The position numbers and the translations under genes were made by a program. Of a stretch of DNA of 64,000 nucleotides, positions 28,168-38,131 are shown piece by piece. How positions within the stretch are numbered: position 1 is the stretch's first letter; every line of letters begins with the position of its first letter. Origin of the DNA: Gammaproteobacteria bacterium (lineage in GTDB: Bacteria; Pseudomonadota; Gammaproteobacteria; UBA4575); contig JAWPMW010000001.1 of assembly GCA_033344735.1 (NCBI GenBank), forward strand, positions 847,869 to 911,868, in the 5' to 3' direction. Below the pieces are notes generated by a model. That model saw nothing but the letters and a program-made list of their open reading frames with translations, made no database searches and had not been told where the DNA came from.

Positions 28168-28565
28168 TGAGCATTCATTCCCAATAACGATCGCAGCACA
28201 TCTCTACGACTGATTTGCCCAACTAAACGGTTATCTTCTACAACAGGGTAACGACGTGGACCTTTTTCCATAAACAATTTAGCCACTTCAAGCACACTTG
28301 CTTCAGCTTCTACGGTGATTACTTGCTTAGTCATATAGTCTTCTACTCGACCACCTAATTGTTCGTAATAACCTGCCTGTACTGCTACTTTCATACAGTC
28401 TTTTTCAGATAATAAACCAATTAAGTTTCCACGCTCATCTACGACTGGTGCACCCGAGATACGATTTTTTACTAATACATCGATAGCATTCATCACATCC
28501 ATGCCAGGAGTAAAAGTGACTAAACTTGCACTCATATAATCTTTTACCGCAATAGACTGGATCAT
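28164..28565 (-). CDS. CBS-domain pair protein
   Basis: The 133-residue protein consists of two CBS motifs. The first is about residues 5-62 (VKDYMSASLVTFTPGMDVM ... ISGAPVVDERGNLIGLLSEKD). The second is about 75-130 (VEDYMTKQVITVEAEASVLEV ... RRYPVVEDNRLVGQISRRD). Such pairs bind adenosine nucleotides and regulate partner proteins. Here it is the last gene of the nqr operon, 2 bp after nqrM, which suggests energy-state sensing linked to respiration. That link is inference. Confidence 0.88.
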   Translation of the reverse strand: MIQSIAVKDYMSASLVTFTPGMDVMNAIDVLVKNRISGAPVVDERGNLIGLLSEKDCMKVAVQAGYYEQLGGRVEDYMTKQVITVEAEASVLEVAKLFMEKGPRRYPVVEDNRLVGQISRRDVLRSLLGMNAH

Positions 28566-28567
28566 GA

Positions 28568-28729
28568 TTATTCCTTATTTTTCTTAGCACAAGGCTTGCT
28601 ACACGATGAACATTTATTACCGAGTCCACCGCAAGAACCTTGAATAGGTAGACGACCAAATAGCACACCTACCATCATAACGGTAAACATGAATAAAAAT
28701 ATTGCGAGGCTGAATAACAATGTAGTCAT
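28568..28729 (-). CDS. nqrM: Na+-NQR maturation protein NqrM
   Basis: A 53-residue protein has one N-terminal transmembrane helix (MTTLLFSLAIFLFMFTVMMV) followed by a cysteine cluster, GSCGGLGNKCSSCSKPC. This fits the NqrM (DUF539) family, which is needed for metal insertion into Na+-NQR in Vibrio. It begins 11 bp after the nqrF stop and ends 2 bp before the CBS gene. It is short enough to be missed by standard gene-length cut-offs. Confidence 0.9.
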   Translation of the reverse strand: MTTLLFSLAIFLFMFTVMMVGVLFGRLPIQGSCGGLGNKCSSCSKPCAKKNKE

Positions 28730-28740
28730 TTTATTATTGT

Positions 28741-29964
28741 TTAGCCTCCAAAATCATCAAGCATAATATTCTCATCTTCGACACCTAGACCTTCTAACAT
28801 ATTGATAATCGCTGCATTCATCATTGGTGGCCCGCATATATAGAACTCACAATCTTCAGGAGATGGATGATCTTTCAGATAGTTTTCATACAATACTTCA
28901 TGAATAAAACCTGTATAACCATCCCAGTTATCGTCTTCTTGCGGATCAGACAAAGCAACATACCATTGAAAATTCTCATTCGCTTCTTGCAATCCGTCAA
29001 AATCTTCAACAAAAAACATTTCCTTTGCACTTCTAGCACCGTACCAGAAAGTCATTTTGCGATCACTCCCTAACCGTTTTAATTGATCGAAAATATGTGA
29101 GCGCATTGGCGCCATACCTGCACCACCACCAATGAATACCATTTCATTTTTCGTATCGCGAGCAAAGAAGTCACCAAAAGGACCTGAAATAGTCACTTTA
29201 TCACCAGGTTTCAAACTATATATGTATGAAGACATAATGCCGGGAGGAATATCACCTGTACTTCCTGGTGGCGGTGATGCAATTCTGACATTGAGCATTA
29301 CCTTACCTTTTTCTTCTGGGTAGTTAGCCATCGAATAGGCACGCGTTACTACTTCATCAACTTTTGATTCATATTGCCACAAGTTAAAATGATCCCAGTC
29401 CTCTTTAAATTTTTCTTCTATATCAAAGTCTTTATATTTGATTAAGTGTGGCGGGCACTCTATTTGAATATAACCACCAGCACGAAAATTAACGTCTTCA
29501 CCTTCGGGCAAACGAACGACGAAATTTTTGATGAATGTCGCCACATTCTCATTTGATTCGACGACACATTCCCATTTCTTGACACCGAACACTTCTTCAG
29601 GCACTTCTATATTCATATCTTGCTTCACTGCTACCTGACAAGACAAGCGATCACCTTGTGCGGCTTCACGCTTATTAATGTGAGATTCCTCTGTAGGTAA
29701 CAGCGCACCTCCACCATCAAATATTTTCACTCGGCATTGAGCACATGTGCCACCACCTCCACAGGCAGAAGGTACAAAAAGGTTTGCTTCAGAAAGCGTG
29801 GCGAGAAGTTTTCCTCCCACTGGAGCAACAACCTCTTTTTCACCATTAATTGTAATCGTTACATTACCTGACGATACTAATCTGGACTTGGCAAACAGAA
29901 TCAACAATACCAATGACACAACAATCGCTGAAAAAAATGTCACACCTAATGTTATTTCGATCAT
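28741..29964 (-). CDS. nqrF: Na+-translocating NADH:quinone reductase subunit F
   Basis: NqrF is the NADH-oxidising entry subunit. The 407 residues show an N-terminal membrane helix and a [2Fe-2S] domain ([14 protein letters not shown], with the fourth Cys in RLSCQVAV). A ferredoxin-reductase FAD domain ([12 protein letters not shown]) and an NADH domain ([31 protein letters not shown]) follow. The C-terminal DDFGG is typical. It is the last structural subunit of nqrABCDEF. Confidence 0.97.
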   Translation of the reverse strand: MIEITLGVTFFSAIVVSLVLLILFAKSRLVSSGNVTITINGEKEVVAPVGGKLLATLSEANLFVPSACGGGGTCAQCRVKIFDGGGALLPTEESHINKREAAQGDRLSCQVAVKQDMNIEVPEEVFGVKKWECVVESNENVATFIKNFVVRLPEGEDVNFRAGGYIQIECPPHLIKYKDFDIEEKFKEDWDHFNLWQYESKVDEVVTRAYSMANYPEEKGKVMLNVRIASPPPGSTGDIPPGIMSSYIYSLKPGDKVTISGPFGDFFARDTKNEMVFIGGGAGMAPMRSHIFDQLKRLGSDRKMTFWYGARSAKEMFFVEDFDGLQEANENFQWYVALSDPQEDDNWDGYTGFIHEVLYENYLKDHPSPEDCEFYICGPPMMNAAIINMLEGLGVEDENIMLDDFGG

Positions 29965-29981
29965 CGCAATACTTCCATGTT

Positions 29982-30590
29982 CTACAATTGAATGCCTGAA
30001 AATGCCATAAAGCCCATTGACATTAATCCTACAGTAATAAAAGTAATTCCAAGACCTTGCAGTCCGTCTGGTACATCACTGTATTTTAATTTTTCTCTAA
30101 TACCTGCTAATGCGGTAATCGCTAATGCCCAACCTATTCCAGAACCCACTCCATAAGTCACACTTTCAGTAAAATTATAATCACGCTCTACCATAAATAG
30201 TGATCCTCCTAAAATCGCACAATTAACTGTAATCAAAGGTAAGAACACACCTAACGCGTTATATAATGCAGGAAAAAATCGATCTAATACCATTTCCATA
30301 ATTTGGACCATGGCTGCTATTACACCAATATAGCTAATTAACCCTAAGAAGCTTAAATCAACTTCGGGAAATCCCATCCAAGATAATGCTCCATCTTTTA
30401 GCACATATTGAAACAACAGGTTATTAGCTGGAACAGTAATAACTTGTACTGCAATAACTGCAGCACCCAAACCTAATGCTGTTTCAATTTTCTTTGATAC
30501 CGCTAAAAATGTGCACATGCCTAAAAAGAAAGACAGCGCCAAATTTTCAACAAATATCGCTTTGATCAATAAACTTATTGTCACATCCAT
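29982..30590 (-). CDS. nqrE: Na+-translocating NADH:quinone reductase subunit E
   Basis: This 202-residue integral membrane subunit has about six helices and the conserved [23 protein letters not shown] segment. That segment contributes a cysteine to the membrane-embedded Fe site shared with NqrD. It ends with a [14 protein letters not shown] motif. It follows nqrD with a 1-bp overlap. Confidence 0.96.
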   Translation of the reverse strand: MDVTISLLIKAIFVENLALSFFLGMCTFLAVSKKIETALGLGAAVIAVQVITVPANNLLFQYVLKDGALSWMGFPEVDLSFLGLISYIGVIAAMVQIMEMVLDRFFPALYNALGVFLPLITVNCAILGGSLFMVERDYNFTESVTYGVGSGIGWALAITALAGIREKLKYSDVPDGLQGLGITFITVGLMSMGFMAFSGIQL

Positions 30591-31252
30591 TAGTACGTCT
30601 CCGTACGGTGAATACGATGAACTTGGTATTCACGTTTCTCAATCTGTTGAGGTTTCCATGAACGTACTCCCCATATCATAAGACCAATAATAAAGAAGGC
30701 ACTAGGAGGAAGTAGCATTAATCCATTTGGCTCATACCAACCCCCTTCTTTAGTTAGTGGAAAAATTGTGTATCCTAATAACGAACCAGAACCAAATAAT
30801 TCTCTAACAATAGCAACCGAAATCAATACCACGCTATAACCCAATCCATTGCCAACACCATCCAGAAAACTAATACCTACCGGGTTTTTCATTGCGAATG
30901 CTTCTGCTCTACCTAATACGATGCAGTTTGTGATAATTAATCCAACAAATACGGATAAAGTTTTACTCGCATCATAAGCATAAGCTTTTAATATTTGATC
31001 TACTACAATCACCAATGAGGCAATAATAGTCATTTGAACAATAATACGTATGCTGCTTGGAATATGATTTCGAATCATACTGATTGAAGCATTAGACAAT
31101 GCAGTCACAGATGTTAATGCTAAACACATAATTAACGTCGCACCTAACGTGGTCGTGACCGCTAATGCAGAGCAAACACCTAATATTTGTAGCGTGATTG
31201 GATTATTATCAATCAACGGATCGAGCACTACTTTTTTTGCACTTTCACTCAT
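30590..31252 (-). CDS. nqrD: Na+-translocating NADH:quinone reductase subunit D
   Basis: The 220-residue membrane subunit is paired with NqrE. It shows [21 protein letters not shown] at the N-terminus, [20 protein letters not shown] in the core (membrane Fe site cysteine), and a soluble C-terminus. It overlaps nqrC by 4 bp and nqrE by 1 bp, so it is co-translated. Confidence 0.96.
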   Translation of the reverse strand: MSESAKKVVLDPLIDNNPITLQILGVCSALAVTTTLGATLIMCLALTSVTALSNASISMIRNHIPSSIRIIVQMTIIASLVIVVDQILKAYAYDASKTLSVFVGLIITNCIVLGRAEAFAMKNPVGISFLDGVGNGLGYSVVLISVAIVRELFGSGSLLGYTIFPLTKEGGWYEPNGLMLLPPSAFFIIGLMIWGVRSWKPQQIEKREYQVHRIHRTETY

Positions 31253-32022
31253 AATACTTCTCCAGCACGAACTTTATTCATAAATTTTTCGAATCCAAGC
31301 TCACCCATCCAGAAATGAAACATATTAGTTACTCCATCACTGGTTAATGTTGCTCCAGATAGACCGTCAACTTGATAACTTTCTTCAGCATTACCAGGAA
31401 CTACCGAGCCTTTTATTATTTTAAGTGCTAATTGACCATCAGCATCAAACAACTTCTTTCCTTTCCATGATGACTGCCACTTTATGTTATCAACTTCACC
31501 ACCTAAACCAGGTGTTTCACGATGATCATAAAACTTAAGTGCATAAATCGTATTCATATCTTTTTCTAATGTGACATAGCCATAAAGAGTTGACCATAGC
31601 CCATAACCATGCACTGGAAAAACATAGCGATCAATTTTATTATCATTTTTGACTAGAAATATTTTTGCAAAATTCGAACGGCGATTAATATTAGCGACAT
31701 CAACATCATCATCTAGTTTTATACTTAACTCAGCTATCTTCGATGCTTTGCGCTGATCAAAAGTGGCAACATCAATTTCATCAGTCACTTCACCTGTGTC
31801 TAAATTAATAATGCGTGTATCAATTGAAGAAAATAAACTTTCTATATCGGCACCGTCTTGCCATAGACCAGACACTTTTAAAATATTGATTTTTTGATCT
31901 AATATTTTATTCATCTCCTGTTGAGGTCTCAGCTTAACCGCTGCTGTTGAAACTATAACTGAGCACACAAGACATAGCGTGATAGCCACTAGCAAAATAT
32001 TTGTCGTACTATCTTTAGACAT
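31249..32022 (-). CDS. nqrC: Na+-translocating NADH:quinone reductase subunit C
   Basis: NqrC has one N-terminal membrane helix and a periplasmic domain that carries covalent FMN on the Thr of the [10 protein letters not shown] motif, seen near residue 223. The 257-residue protein also has the GLGGEVDN segment. It overlaps nqrB by 8 bp and nqrD by 4 bp. Confidence 0.96.
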   Translation of the reverse strand: MSKDSTTNILLVAITLCLVCSVIVSTAAVKLRPQQEMNKILDQKINILKVSGLWQDGADIESLFSSIDTRIINLDTGEVTDEIDVATFDQRKASKIAELSIKLDDDVDVANINRRSNFAKIFLVKNDNKIDRYVFPVHGYGLWSTLYGYVTLEKDMNTIYALKFYDHRETPGLGGEVDNIKWQSSWKGKKLFDADGQLALKIIKGSVVPGNAEESYQVDGLSGATLTSDGVTNMFHFWMGELGFEKFMNKVRAGEVL

Positions 32023-33226
32023 AATTTCTTTTACGCCTCCTTACATTCACCTGCACTACAAAGTGATCAATGAGAGGAGCAAAAATATTAGCAAATAAAA
32101 TTGCCAGCATGATTCCTTCAGGAAAAGCTGGATTAATGACACGAATCAACACTGTCATAAAGCCAATCAAGAAACCAAATGTCCAGCGACCAACATCGGT
32201 CATAGACGCGGACACAGGATCTGTTGCCATATACATCATGCCAAAAGCAAATCCACCTAACGTTAAATGCCAATACCAAGGCATTGCAAACATAGGGTTA
32301 GTATCGCTGCCAATCCAATTAAGCAACGTAGAAGTTATGACCATACCTCCGAATACACCAAAAATAATACGCCAAGATGCGATACGCGTGTACATTAAAA
32401 ACATTCCACCAAGAATACATGCAAGTGTTGATGTAGAACCAATTGAGCCCTGAATGGAACCCATAAACGCTTGCGTCCATGTGACACCATTTGCAAAAAT
32501 AGCTTGCATGCCATCTAACGCAGCTAAACCAAGAGGTGTAGCGCCTGAAAATCCATCAACGGCAGTCCATACCGCATCTCCAGACATATGTGCTGGATAA
32601 GCAAAAAATAAGAAACACCGACCCGTTAACGCAGGGTTTAGAAAGTTTTTACCTGTCCCTCCAAATACTTCCTTTCCAATCACAACACCGAAACTAATTC
32701 CTAACGCAACTTGCCACAATGGAATGTCAGGCGGTAACGTCAACGCGAAAAGCATAGATGTCACTAAAAAACCCTCATTAACTTCATGATTACGAACAGC
32801 AGCAAAAATAACCTCCCAAATACCACCTACTAAAAGGGTGACAAAGTAAATTGGAAAGAAGTACATAAAACCATGAAGAAAGTTACCCAGCGGATTGCTT
32901 GCATCATAAGAAAAACCAAATAACGACAATATTGAACCGCGCCATCCAGGTGCTTGCTCTATGCCCATAGTAGCCATAGCGGTATTTGCTTGATATCCAA
33001 TGTTCCAAAGTCCGATTAATATACAAGGTAGTGTTGCAATAACGACATAAGTCATTACTCGTTTAATATCTAATGCATCTCTAGCATGAGGAGCATGAGG
33101 CGTAACATCAGATGGTGTATATAAAAACGTATCCACCATCTCATATAATGAATAGAATTTTTCATACCGTCCACCTTTTATAAAGTGCGGGTGAATACTA
33201 TCCAAATATTTTCTTAATTTTGACAT
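32015..33226 (-). CDS. nqrB: Na+-translocating NADH:quinone reductase subunit B
   Basis: The 403-residue main membrane subunit binds covalent FMN at the Thr in GFSGATPLGLAAL. It has GKEVFGGTGKNFLNPALTGR and about ten helices, and forms part of the Na+ path and quinone site. It starts at the nqrA stop (1-bp overlap). The presence of all Nqr subunits implies respiration-driven sodium export, usual in marine or halophilic gammaproteobacteria. Confidence 0.97.
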   Translation of the reverse strand: MSKLRKYLDSIHPHFIKGGRYEKFYSLYEMVDTFLYTPSDVTPHAPHARDALDIKRVMTYVVIATLPCILIGLWNIGYQANTAMATMGIEQAPGWRGSILSLFGFSYDASNPLGNFLHGFMYFFPIYFVTLLVGGIWEVIFAAVRNHEVNEGFLVTSMLFALTLPPDIPLWQVALGISFGVVIGKEVFGGTGKNFLNPALTGRCFLFFAYPAHMSGDAVWTAVDGFSGATPLGLAALDGMQAIFANGVTWTQAFMGSIQGSIGSTSTLACILGGMFLMYTRIASWRIIFGVFGGMVITSTLLNWIGSDTNPMFAMPWYWHLTLGGFAFGMMYMATDPVSASMTDVGRWTFGFLIGFMTVLIRVINPAFPEGIMLAILFANIFAPLIDHFVVQVNVRRRKRNYV

Positions 33227-34575
33227 TAACCTTCCTTCTCTATTTGGATAAGATTTTCTCTCAACATAGGCCCAAATTCGTATTTACTTGGACATACGAA
33301 AGTGCACAAAGCTAAATCTTCCTCGTCTAATTCGAGACAACCTAACGCTTGCGCAAGATCAGTATCTTTAGTCACTAATGCTCGTAGTAGTTGCGTCGGA
33401 AGAATATCTAACGGCATCACTCTTTCGTATACACCAATTGGAACCATGGCTCGCGGGCTTCCATTTTGTGTAGTCGTAAAATCAAATTTGGCTTGCTTTC
33501 TAAAGAAACTAGATAACAACGCGTTTGATTTAGAATATTTTTTCATCCCAGGAACTATCCAACCAAAGAACTCTCTCTCACGTCCTTCAAAGATTGCAGT
33601 AATTTGCAAATTAAATCTCCCCAAGAAGCTTGCCCATCCAGCTGCACGCCAACCGGAAAGTGCTGAACCCGAAATTATTCTCGTTTCACCAGATTTAACT
33701 TCACCTTCAATAATATCATCAGTGCTAGCGCCTAGGCGCACACGTAATAATCTTGGATTTTTTATTGCTGGACCAGCTAATGAAATAATACGATCAGTCC
33801 AAATTTTTCCTTCAGTAAATAGTTTGCCATAAGCAATTACATCTTGATAATTCAAATGCCAAACTGACTTATTTGCATTAACAGGATCAATATAATGAAT
33901 ATGAGTGCCGGGTATACCTGCTGGATGTGGTCCTTCAAAGATAGCTTTTTTAATTCGTTCATCTTTTTGTAACTTTAATGAATTTTCTTGAGCACAACAG
34001 ACATAGACACTGCCTTCAGTTAGACGTGTTAAAATATTTAATCCATTCTTAAAATCCTGCAGGTATTCAGAGATAACCACATCTGGGTCAGCTGCTAAAG
34101 GCCGCGTATCCATTGCTGTAACAAAGATTGAATTGGGAATATTGTCCGGATTTGGAGATTTACTATATGGCCGTGTTCGCATTGCTACCCACAGACCTGA
34201 GTCCAATAACTGCTCGACTATGCTGCCTCTATCTAATTGCTTTAAGTTATTAGTCGCATGTACTTGGAAAGTAATTTCTTCATCACCTTCTAAACGAATA
34301 ACAAGTGATTGGAAGACACGTTTGGCACCACGATGGATTACTTCAACCTCACCAGCACCGGGTGCAACATATTGAACACGAGGATTTTTTTTATCTGTGA
34401 ATAAAGGTTGACCTAGTTTTACACGATCTCCTTCTTTCACGAGCATTGTAGGTTTCATGCCTACATGCTCTCTACCAAGCACAGCAACGCGAGATATATT
34501 GGGTAACCCTTCAATTGTTTGCTTAGGTGTACCTGTTATTGGCAACTTTAGGCCTTTATTAATTTTATATTGCAT
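33226..34575 (-). CDS. nqrA: Na+-translocating NADH:quinone reductase subunit A
   Basis: The 449-residue soluble subunit begins with [18 protein letters not shown] and has the barrel-sandwich region typical of NqrA. It also has [20 protein letters not shown] and ends with CEYGP-like '[22 protein letters not shown]'. It is the first gene of the operon; the upstream 277 bp are shared with a divergent cation exporter and carry a 10-bp inverted repeat. Confidence 0.96.
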   Translation of the reverse strand: MQYKINKGLKLPITGTPKQTIEGLPNISRVAVLGREHVGMKPTMLVKEGDRVKLGQPLFTDKKNPRVQYVAPGAGEVEVIHRGAKRVFQSLVIRLEGDEEITFQVHATNNLKQLDRGSIVEQLLDSGLWVAMRTRPYSKSPNPDNIPNSIFVTAMDTRPLAADPDVVISEYLQDFKNGLNILTRLTEGSVYVCCAQENSLKLQKDERIKKAIFEGPHPAGIPGTHIHYIDPVNANKSVWHLNYQDVIAYGKLFTEGKIWTDRIISLAGPAIKNPRLLRVRLGASTDDIIEGEVKSGETRIISGSALSGWRAAGWASFLGRFNLQITAIFEGREREFFGWIVPGMKKYSKSNALLSSFFRKQAKFDFTTTQNGSPRAMVPIGVYERVMPLDILPTQLLRALVTKDTDLAQALGCLELDEEDLALCTFVCPSKYEFGPMLRENLIQIEKEG

Positions 34576-34642
34576 TATTTAGTCTATATATAGTCCCTTT
34601 GATTTGAGCATTACGCATCAAGCTTACGTAAAATAACTCATT

Positions 34643-34678
34643 CAAGTATCTAGCTATTTTCATGCCAATAGATACTTG
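34643..34678. promoter_or_regulatory. 10-bp inverted repeat upstream of nqrA
   Basis: CAAGTATCTA (34643-34652) is repeated in perfect inverse at 34669-34678 around a 16-nt spacer. It lies 68-103 bp upstream of nqrA and 175 bp upstream of the divergent exporter. It may be an operator, or a stem-loop in the nqr leader. No T-run follows, so it is not an obvious terminator. Confidence 0.35.
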
Positions 34679-34852
34679 GTCATACTATCGGCAAAATGTT
34701 GTATTGCTATAAAATTTATGCGGCAGCGTCAATATTTTGTTACATTTCATATATTTATCTACACGTAAAAAAATATATGAACCGAAATACTGGCATCATT
34801 AACAAACCACTATAAGCAAACTATCCTGTTATAGAGAAATTTAAGGAAAACA

Positions 34853-35737
34853 ATGCATCACCATCATCACCATAATGCACCTTCAAGCAATAAGGCGTTT
34901 TTAATTGGTGCAACAATTAACGTTGCTTACGTGATTGTCGAAGCAACATTTGGATTCTTGTCAAATTCATTATCTTTATTGGCTGATGCTGGTCACAATT
35001 TCAGTGACGTACTCATATTGCTACTCGCCTGGGGTGCAAATATTCTTGCTTCAGTTAAACCCACAGATAGCCATACTTACGGGTATCGTCGCGCAACCAT
35101 TCTTGCGGCTCTTACTAGCGGGCTTACGCTAGTTGTTACTATGGCATTCATTGCAATAGAAGCCATTCAACGTTTAGATAAATTAATCGAACCTGATAGC
35201 TTGACGATAATTGTTGTGGCAAGCATTGGAATTGTGATTAATTTTATTACTGCTGCATTGTTTGTTAATCACAAAGACGACGATTTAAATGTTAAGGGCG
35301 CATTCTTACATATGATCGTTGATGGAATAGTATCCGTTGCGGTTGTGGTTGGAGGAATTGTCATTTACTTTACAAGTTGGACAATGATAGACCCCATACT
35401 TAGTCTATTAATTATTATAGTTATAGCAGTTAGTGCTTGGGGCCTAATTAAAGATTCATTTAATTTATCCGTTGATGGAGTACCAAATAATATAGATACT
35501 GAGTTAGTACGAAAATATTTACTTAGCTTACCCGATGTTATTGAAATACATGACTTACACATTTGGGCAATGAGTACTACCCAAGTAGCTTTGACAGCAC
35601 ATTTATTACGCCAGTCAGAAAAAGTGGATGATAATTTACTACATCAAGCTGCAAGTGAACTTAAAGAAAAATACGGAATACACCATGCGACAATCCAAAT
35701 AGAAAATGGTCATTGCAACTTAGAATGTCAAAATTAA
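34853..35737 (+). CDS. Cation diffusion facilitator family exporter (CzcD/ZitB-like)
   Basis: This 294-residue inner-membrane antiporter has six helices. The metal-binding motifs of the CDF family are present: LADAGHNFSDVL in helix II (HxxxD) and HMIVDGIVSV in helix V (HxxxD). A cytoplasmic C-terminal domain has DLHIWAMSTTQVALTAHL and HHATIQIE. It most likely exports Zn2+ and related ions. The natural N-terminus is MHHHHHHN, six histidines right after the start, expected to bind metal. It is divergent from nqrA and preceded by an AAGGAAA ribosome site. Confidence 0.9.
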   Translation: MHHHHHHNAPSSNKAFLIGATINVAYVIVEATFGFLSNSLSLLADAGHNFSDVLILLLAWGANILASVKPTDSHTYGYRRATILAALTSGLTLVVTMAFIAIEAIQRLDKLIEPDSLTIIVVASIGIVINFITAALFVNHKDDDLNVKGAFLHMIVDGIVSVAVVVGGIVIYFTSWTMIDPILSLLIIIVIAVSAWGLIKDSFNLSVDGVPNNIDTELVRKYLLSLPDVIEIHDLHIWAMSTTQVALTAHLLRQSEKVDDNLLHQAASELKEKYGIHHATIQIENGHCNLECQN

Positions 35738-35746
35738 TAGATAATT

Positions 35747-36514
35747 TTAGTCATTAATCCATTTTGACGGTATCCAATAACCTGTTGCTTGAATCGGAGA
35801 AATATCGTCCATACTACTCACCCAAATAGCTAATGCATAACGTTCTACATTCTCAGATGCTTCTTTAGGCAAATCAATTTCCCAGAGATCCTTGTTAGCT
35901 GAGTACATATCATGAGAAAGTGCCACAAACTCTTGCTCCAACACCTTTCCTCTATTTTCTCCACGCTGAATATCTGTCTTAATTCCGACGCCTAATAAAG
36001 CCACGTTAAGCACATGGTCATTAGTTGTTTTAGAATAATTTATAAATACTTTCTGCGAAGTCGCAGTGAAACTCAAAATCCCAGCATCATCGTTTCCACG
36101 AGGAAAATCTTTACCGTTAATCCATCCACGCCATTCTTTACCATTCACCAATATTCCTGGTGTATAAACAGATCGTACGTGACCTTGCTGTTGATGCCGA
36201 TACTGTCTAGTACTATATGCATGATTAGCATACGGATCAGGCCAACCAAGCCTATCCCAATAGTCAACATGAAAAGCAATAGGCACTATCTCTTCCCAAA
36301 GTTTATTATTGTTCTCAAATGAATTTATCCAACGTTCAGCTGGTGGGCAGCTACTACACCCTTGTGAAGTAAACAACTCTATAAAAACAGTCTGCTTATT
36401 ACCACTAGAAAACTGAACATTCTCTTGTGCTGCCACAGTCGATAGAAAAATAATTTGGCTAATTAATAAAGCAGCTTCTATGTATTTCATAAAATTCAAC
36501 CTTAAATAGATCAC
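35747..36514 (-). CDS. DUF1223-family secreted thioredoxin-like protein
   Basis: The 255-residue protein has a signal peptide (KYIEAALLISQIIFLSTVAA) and the DUF1223 opening FIELFTSQGCSSCPPAE, with the CxxC motif SCPP of a thioredoxin-like fold. Further family blocks are AFHVDYWDRLGWPDPYA, SVYTPGILVNGKEWRGW and the C-terminal ATGYWIPSKW. It probably acts in the periplasm; the function is not established. It converges with the exporter gene, with 9 bp between. Confidence 0.85.
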   Translation of the reverse strand: MIYLRLNFMKYIEAALLISQIIFLSTVAAQENVQFSSGNKQTVFIELFTSQGCSSCPPAERWINSFENNNKLWEEIVPIAFHVDYWDRLGWPDPYANHAYSTRQYRHQQQGHVRSVYTPGILVNGKEWRGWINGKDFPRGNDDAGILSFTATSQKVFINYSKTTNDHVLNVALLGVGIKTDIQRGENRGKVLEQEFVALSHDMYSANKDLWEIDLPKEASENVERYALAIWVSSMDDISPIQATGYWIPSKWIND

Positions 36515-37057
36515 GAAAAATTATTAACAACATTTTCCATATTCGTATGAATTGAAGTTTTCCTTTTCACTATTGCCTTGAGACCGGCAAAAGATAAGGT
36601 ATATGACAGTCTTACGCCAGAAAACTTATGAATTTATATTTTTTTCATGCATATACATAATAGATAGAAATATTTGATCTAAATCACAAATATATATATC
36701 AATCTACAATTATAGATAGGAAGTTCAAATAGAAAATATAATAAATAACGTGAGTTATATAGCACTTCCTAATTTCCCATCTTCTAAAAAACACCGCCCA
36801 TTTTTAATGAAGTCACTATGTGAAAAGTATCTCAGATGAAAACCTAAAGTAAGTGTAAACAAGTACCTACGATACTGGTAAAAATTAGTGTAATTACCGT
36901 TCATCGAGAAAAATTTGCGGGTTATTTTTTCTGAAATTTCAAGTGCTTAAGAACATAGCCACTCATCAGAGAAACAAAGCGAGTTATATGCGCTGATCAA
37001 AATGCCAAGGATAAATTAAGTAAAGTAGTAATCATTAAAATTTAAGTAGAGTAAAAA
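36515..37057. other. Intergenic region before the pilin operon
   Basis: This 543-bp AT-rich stretch has no convincing frame and no tRNA. It must hold the promoters of the leftward DUF1223 gene and of the rightward fimT-pilE operon. A TTGAT-N4-ATCAC sequence at 36674-36687 resembles an FNR/Anr box (9 of 10 consensus positions). No sigma-54 -24/-12 element was found. Confidence 0.4.
36674..36687. promoter_or_regulatory. Possible FNR/Anr-type box
   Basis: TTGATCTAAATCAC differs from the TTGAT-N4-ATCAA consensus at one position. It lies 160 bp upstream of the DUF1223 gene and 371 bp upstream of fimT. In AT-rich DNA such a match can arise by chance, and no FNR gene is in the window. Confidence 0.25.
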
Positions 37058-37576
37058 ATGCAAACAAGTGAGAAACAAATAGGATTCAGCATAATAGAGT
37101 TGATGGTAACAATATTGATTGCATCACTATTACTGACTGTTGGCGTGCCTAGTTTTGCAAGTTTAATTGCAAACAACCGAATCACTTCGCAAGCAAATGA
37201 ACTTGTTTCTGGATTAAATCTAGCACGTAGTGAAGCATTTACCCGAGGTCAAAGAGTGACTATATGTTCATCTACTGATGGTGATTCTTGCGCTGCTGAC
37301 ACTGATTGGGCCACAGGTTGGATAGTATTTAACGATGCAGATGGTGACGGTGTTGTCGCAAATGTTTCTGATATTTTAAGGGAATGGGAAGCCGTAACTG
37401 GAGATACCACACTAACTGGATCGGTTAATTTTGTGACTTATCAAGGCAATGGTTCGGTTAATGCAGCAGCAAATTTTAATATGACAATCCCAAATGGATC
37501 GACCAGTCAAACAAGAAGAATTTGTATTGCTCTAGCTGGAAATAATTGGGTAAACCGTCCTTCATCAAATTGCTAA
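37058..37576 (+). CDS. fimT: Type IV pilus minor pilin FimT/GspH-like
   Basis: The 172-residue prepilin has a class III signal, with cleavage in KQIG|FSIIELMVTILIASLLL and Glu at mature position 5. A GspH-type globular domain follows (ARSEAFTRGQRVTICSS, GWIVFNDADGDG). PilD would process it. It is the first gene of the minor pilin operon and is followed 4 bp later by pilV. The conserved C-terminal 'RRICIALAGNNWV' fits FimT. Confidence 0.88.
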   Translation: MQTSEKQIGFSIIELMVTILIASLLLTVGVPSFASLIANNRITSQANELVSGLNLARSEAFTRGQRVTICSSTDGDSCAADTDWATGWIVFNDADGDGVVANVSDILREWEAVTGDTTLTGSVNFVTYQGNGSVNAAANFNMTIPNGSTSQTRRICIALAGNNWVNRPSSNC

Positions 37577-37580
37577 TATC

Positions 37581-38108
37581 ATGAAAACTATTCATTCAAA
37601 AAACACTTCTAACTACAAAGGATTTACTCTTTTAGAAGTTCTTGTCGCATTACTAATTTTATCCATAGGATTACTAGGACTAGTAAATCTACAAATGCGT
37701 GGCTTGCAGTATTCTGATAGTGCACGACAAAGATCACAAGCAACATTTTTGGCTTACGACATACTCGACAGAATGCGAGCTAATAAAGGCGAAGTTGATA
37801 ATGGAACTTACGACATACTCATAAGTGCTGCAGCACCTCAACCACTTGTTACAGATATGTGTTCAACTGTGACAGTATCTTGCACACCAGATAAGTTAGC
37901 AGATTATGATCTATGGGAGTGGAAAAATGATTTGAGCACTTATCTTCCAAATGGAAATGGCAGCGTAAGAAAAGATAATACTATTCTTACTGCAGATGTA
38001 TATGAGATTACTGTTCAGTGGGACAGACGAGCTTTTTCTGAATCAGATAAAGCTACAGCACTAGGCACTCAACTCTCTGACAGCATTGTCATTCAGACTG
38101 AATTATAA
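37581..38108 (+). CDS. pilV: Type IV pilus minor pilin PilV
   Basis: The 175-residue prepilin has the processing site YKG|FTLLEVLVALLILSIGLLGL and the PilV signature LVNLQMRGLQYSDSARQRSQATFLAYDILDRMRAN, shown here in two joined parts. PilV helps prime pilus assembly with PilW, PilX and PilE. It lies 4 bp after fimT. Confidence 0.9.
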   Translation: MKTIHSKNTSNYKGFTLLEVLVALLILSIGLLGLVNLQMRGLQYSDSARQRSQATFLAYDILDRMRANKGEVDNGTYDILISAAAPQPLVTDMCSTVTVSCTPDKLADYDLWEWKNDLSTYLPNGNGSVRKDNTILTADVYEITVQWDRRAFSESDKATALGTQLSDSIVIQTEL

Positions 38109-38131
38109 CTAAACATACTTAAATTACGAAC

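Noticed and set aside
34853..34873. Six-His tag as vector or cloning contamination
   Set aside because: The flanking sequence is continuous, native and AT-rich, codons are mixed, and the CDF family often has His-rich N-termini.
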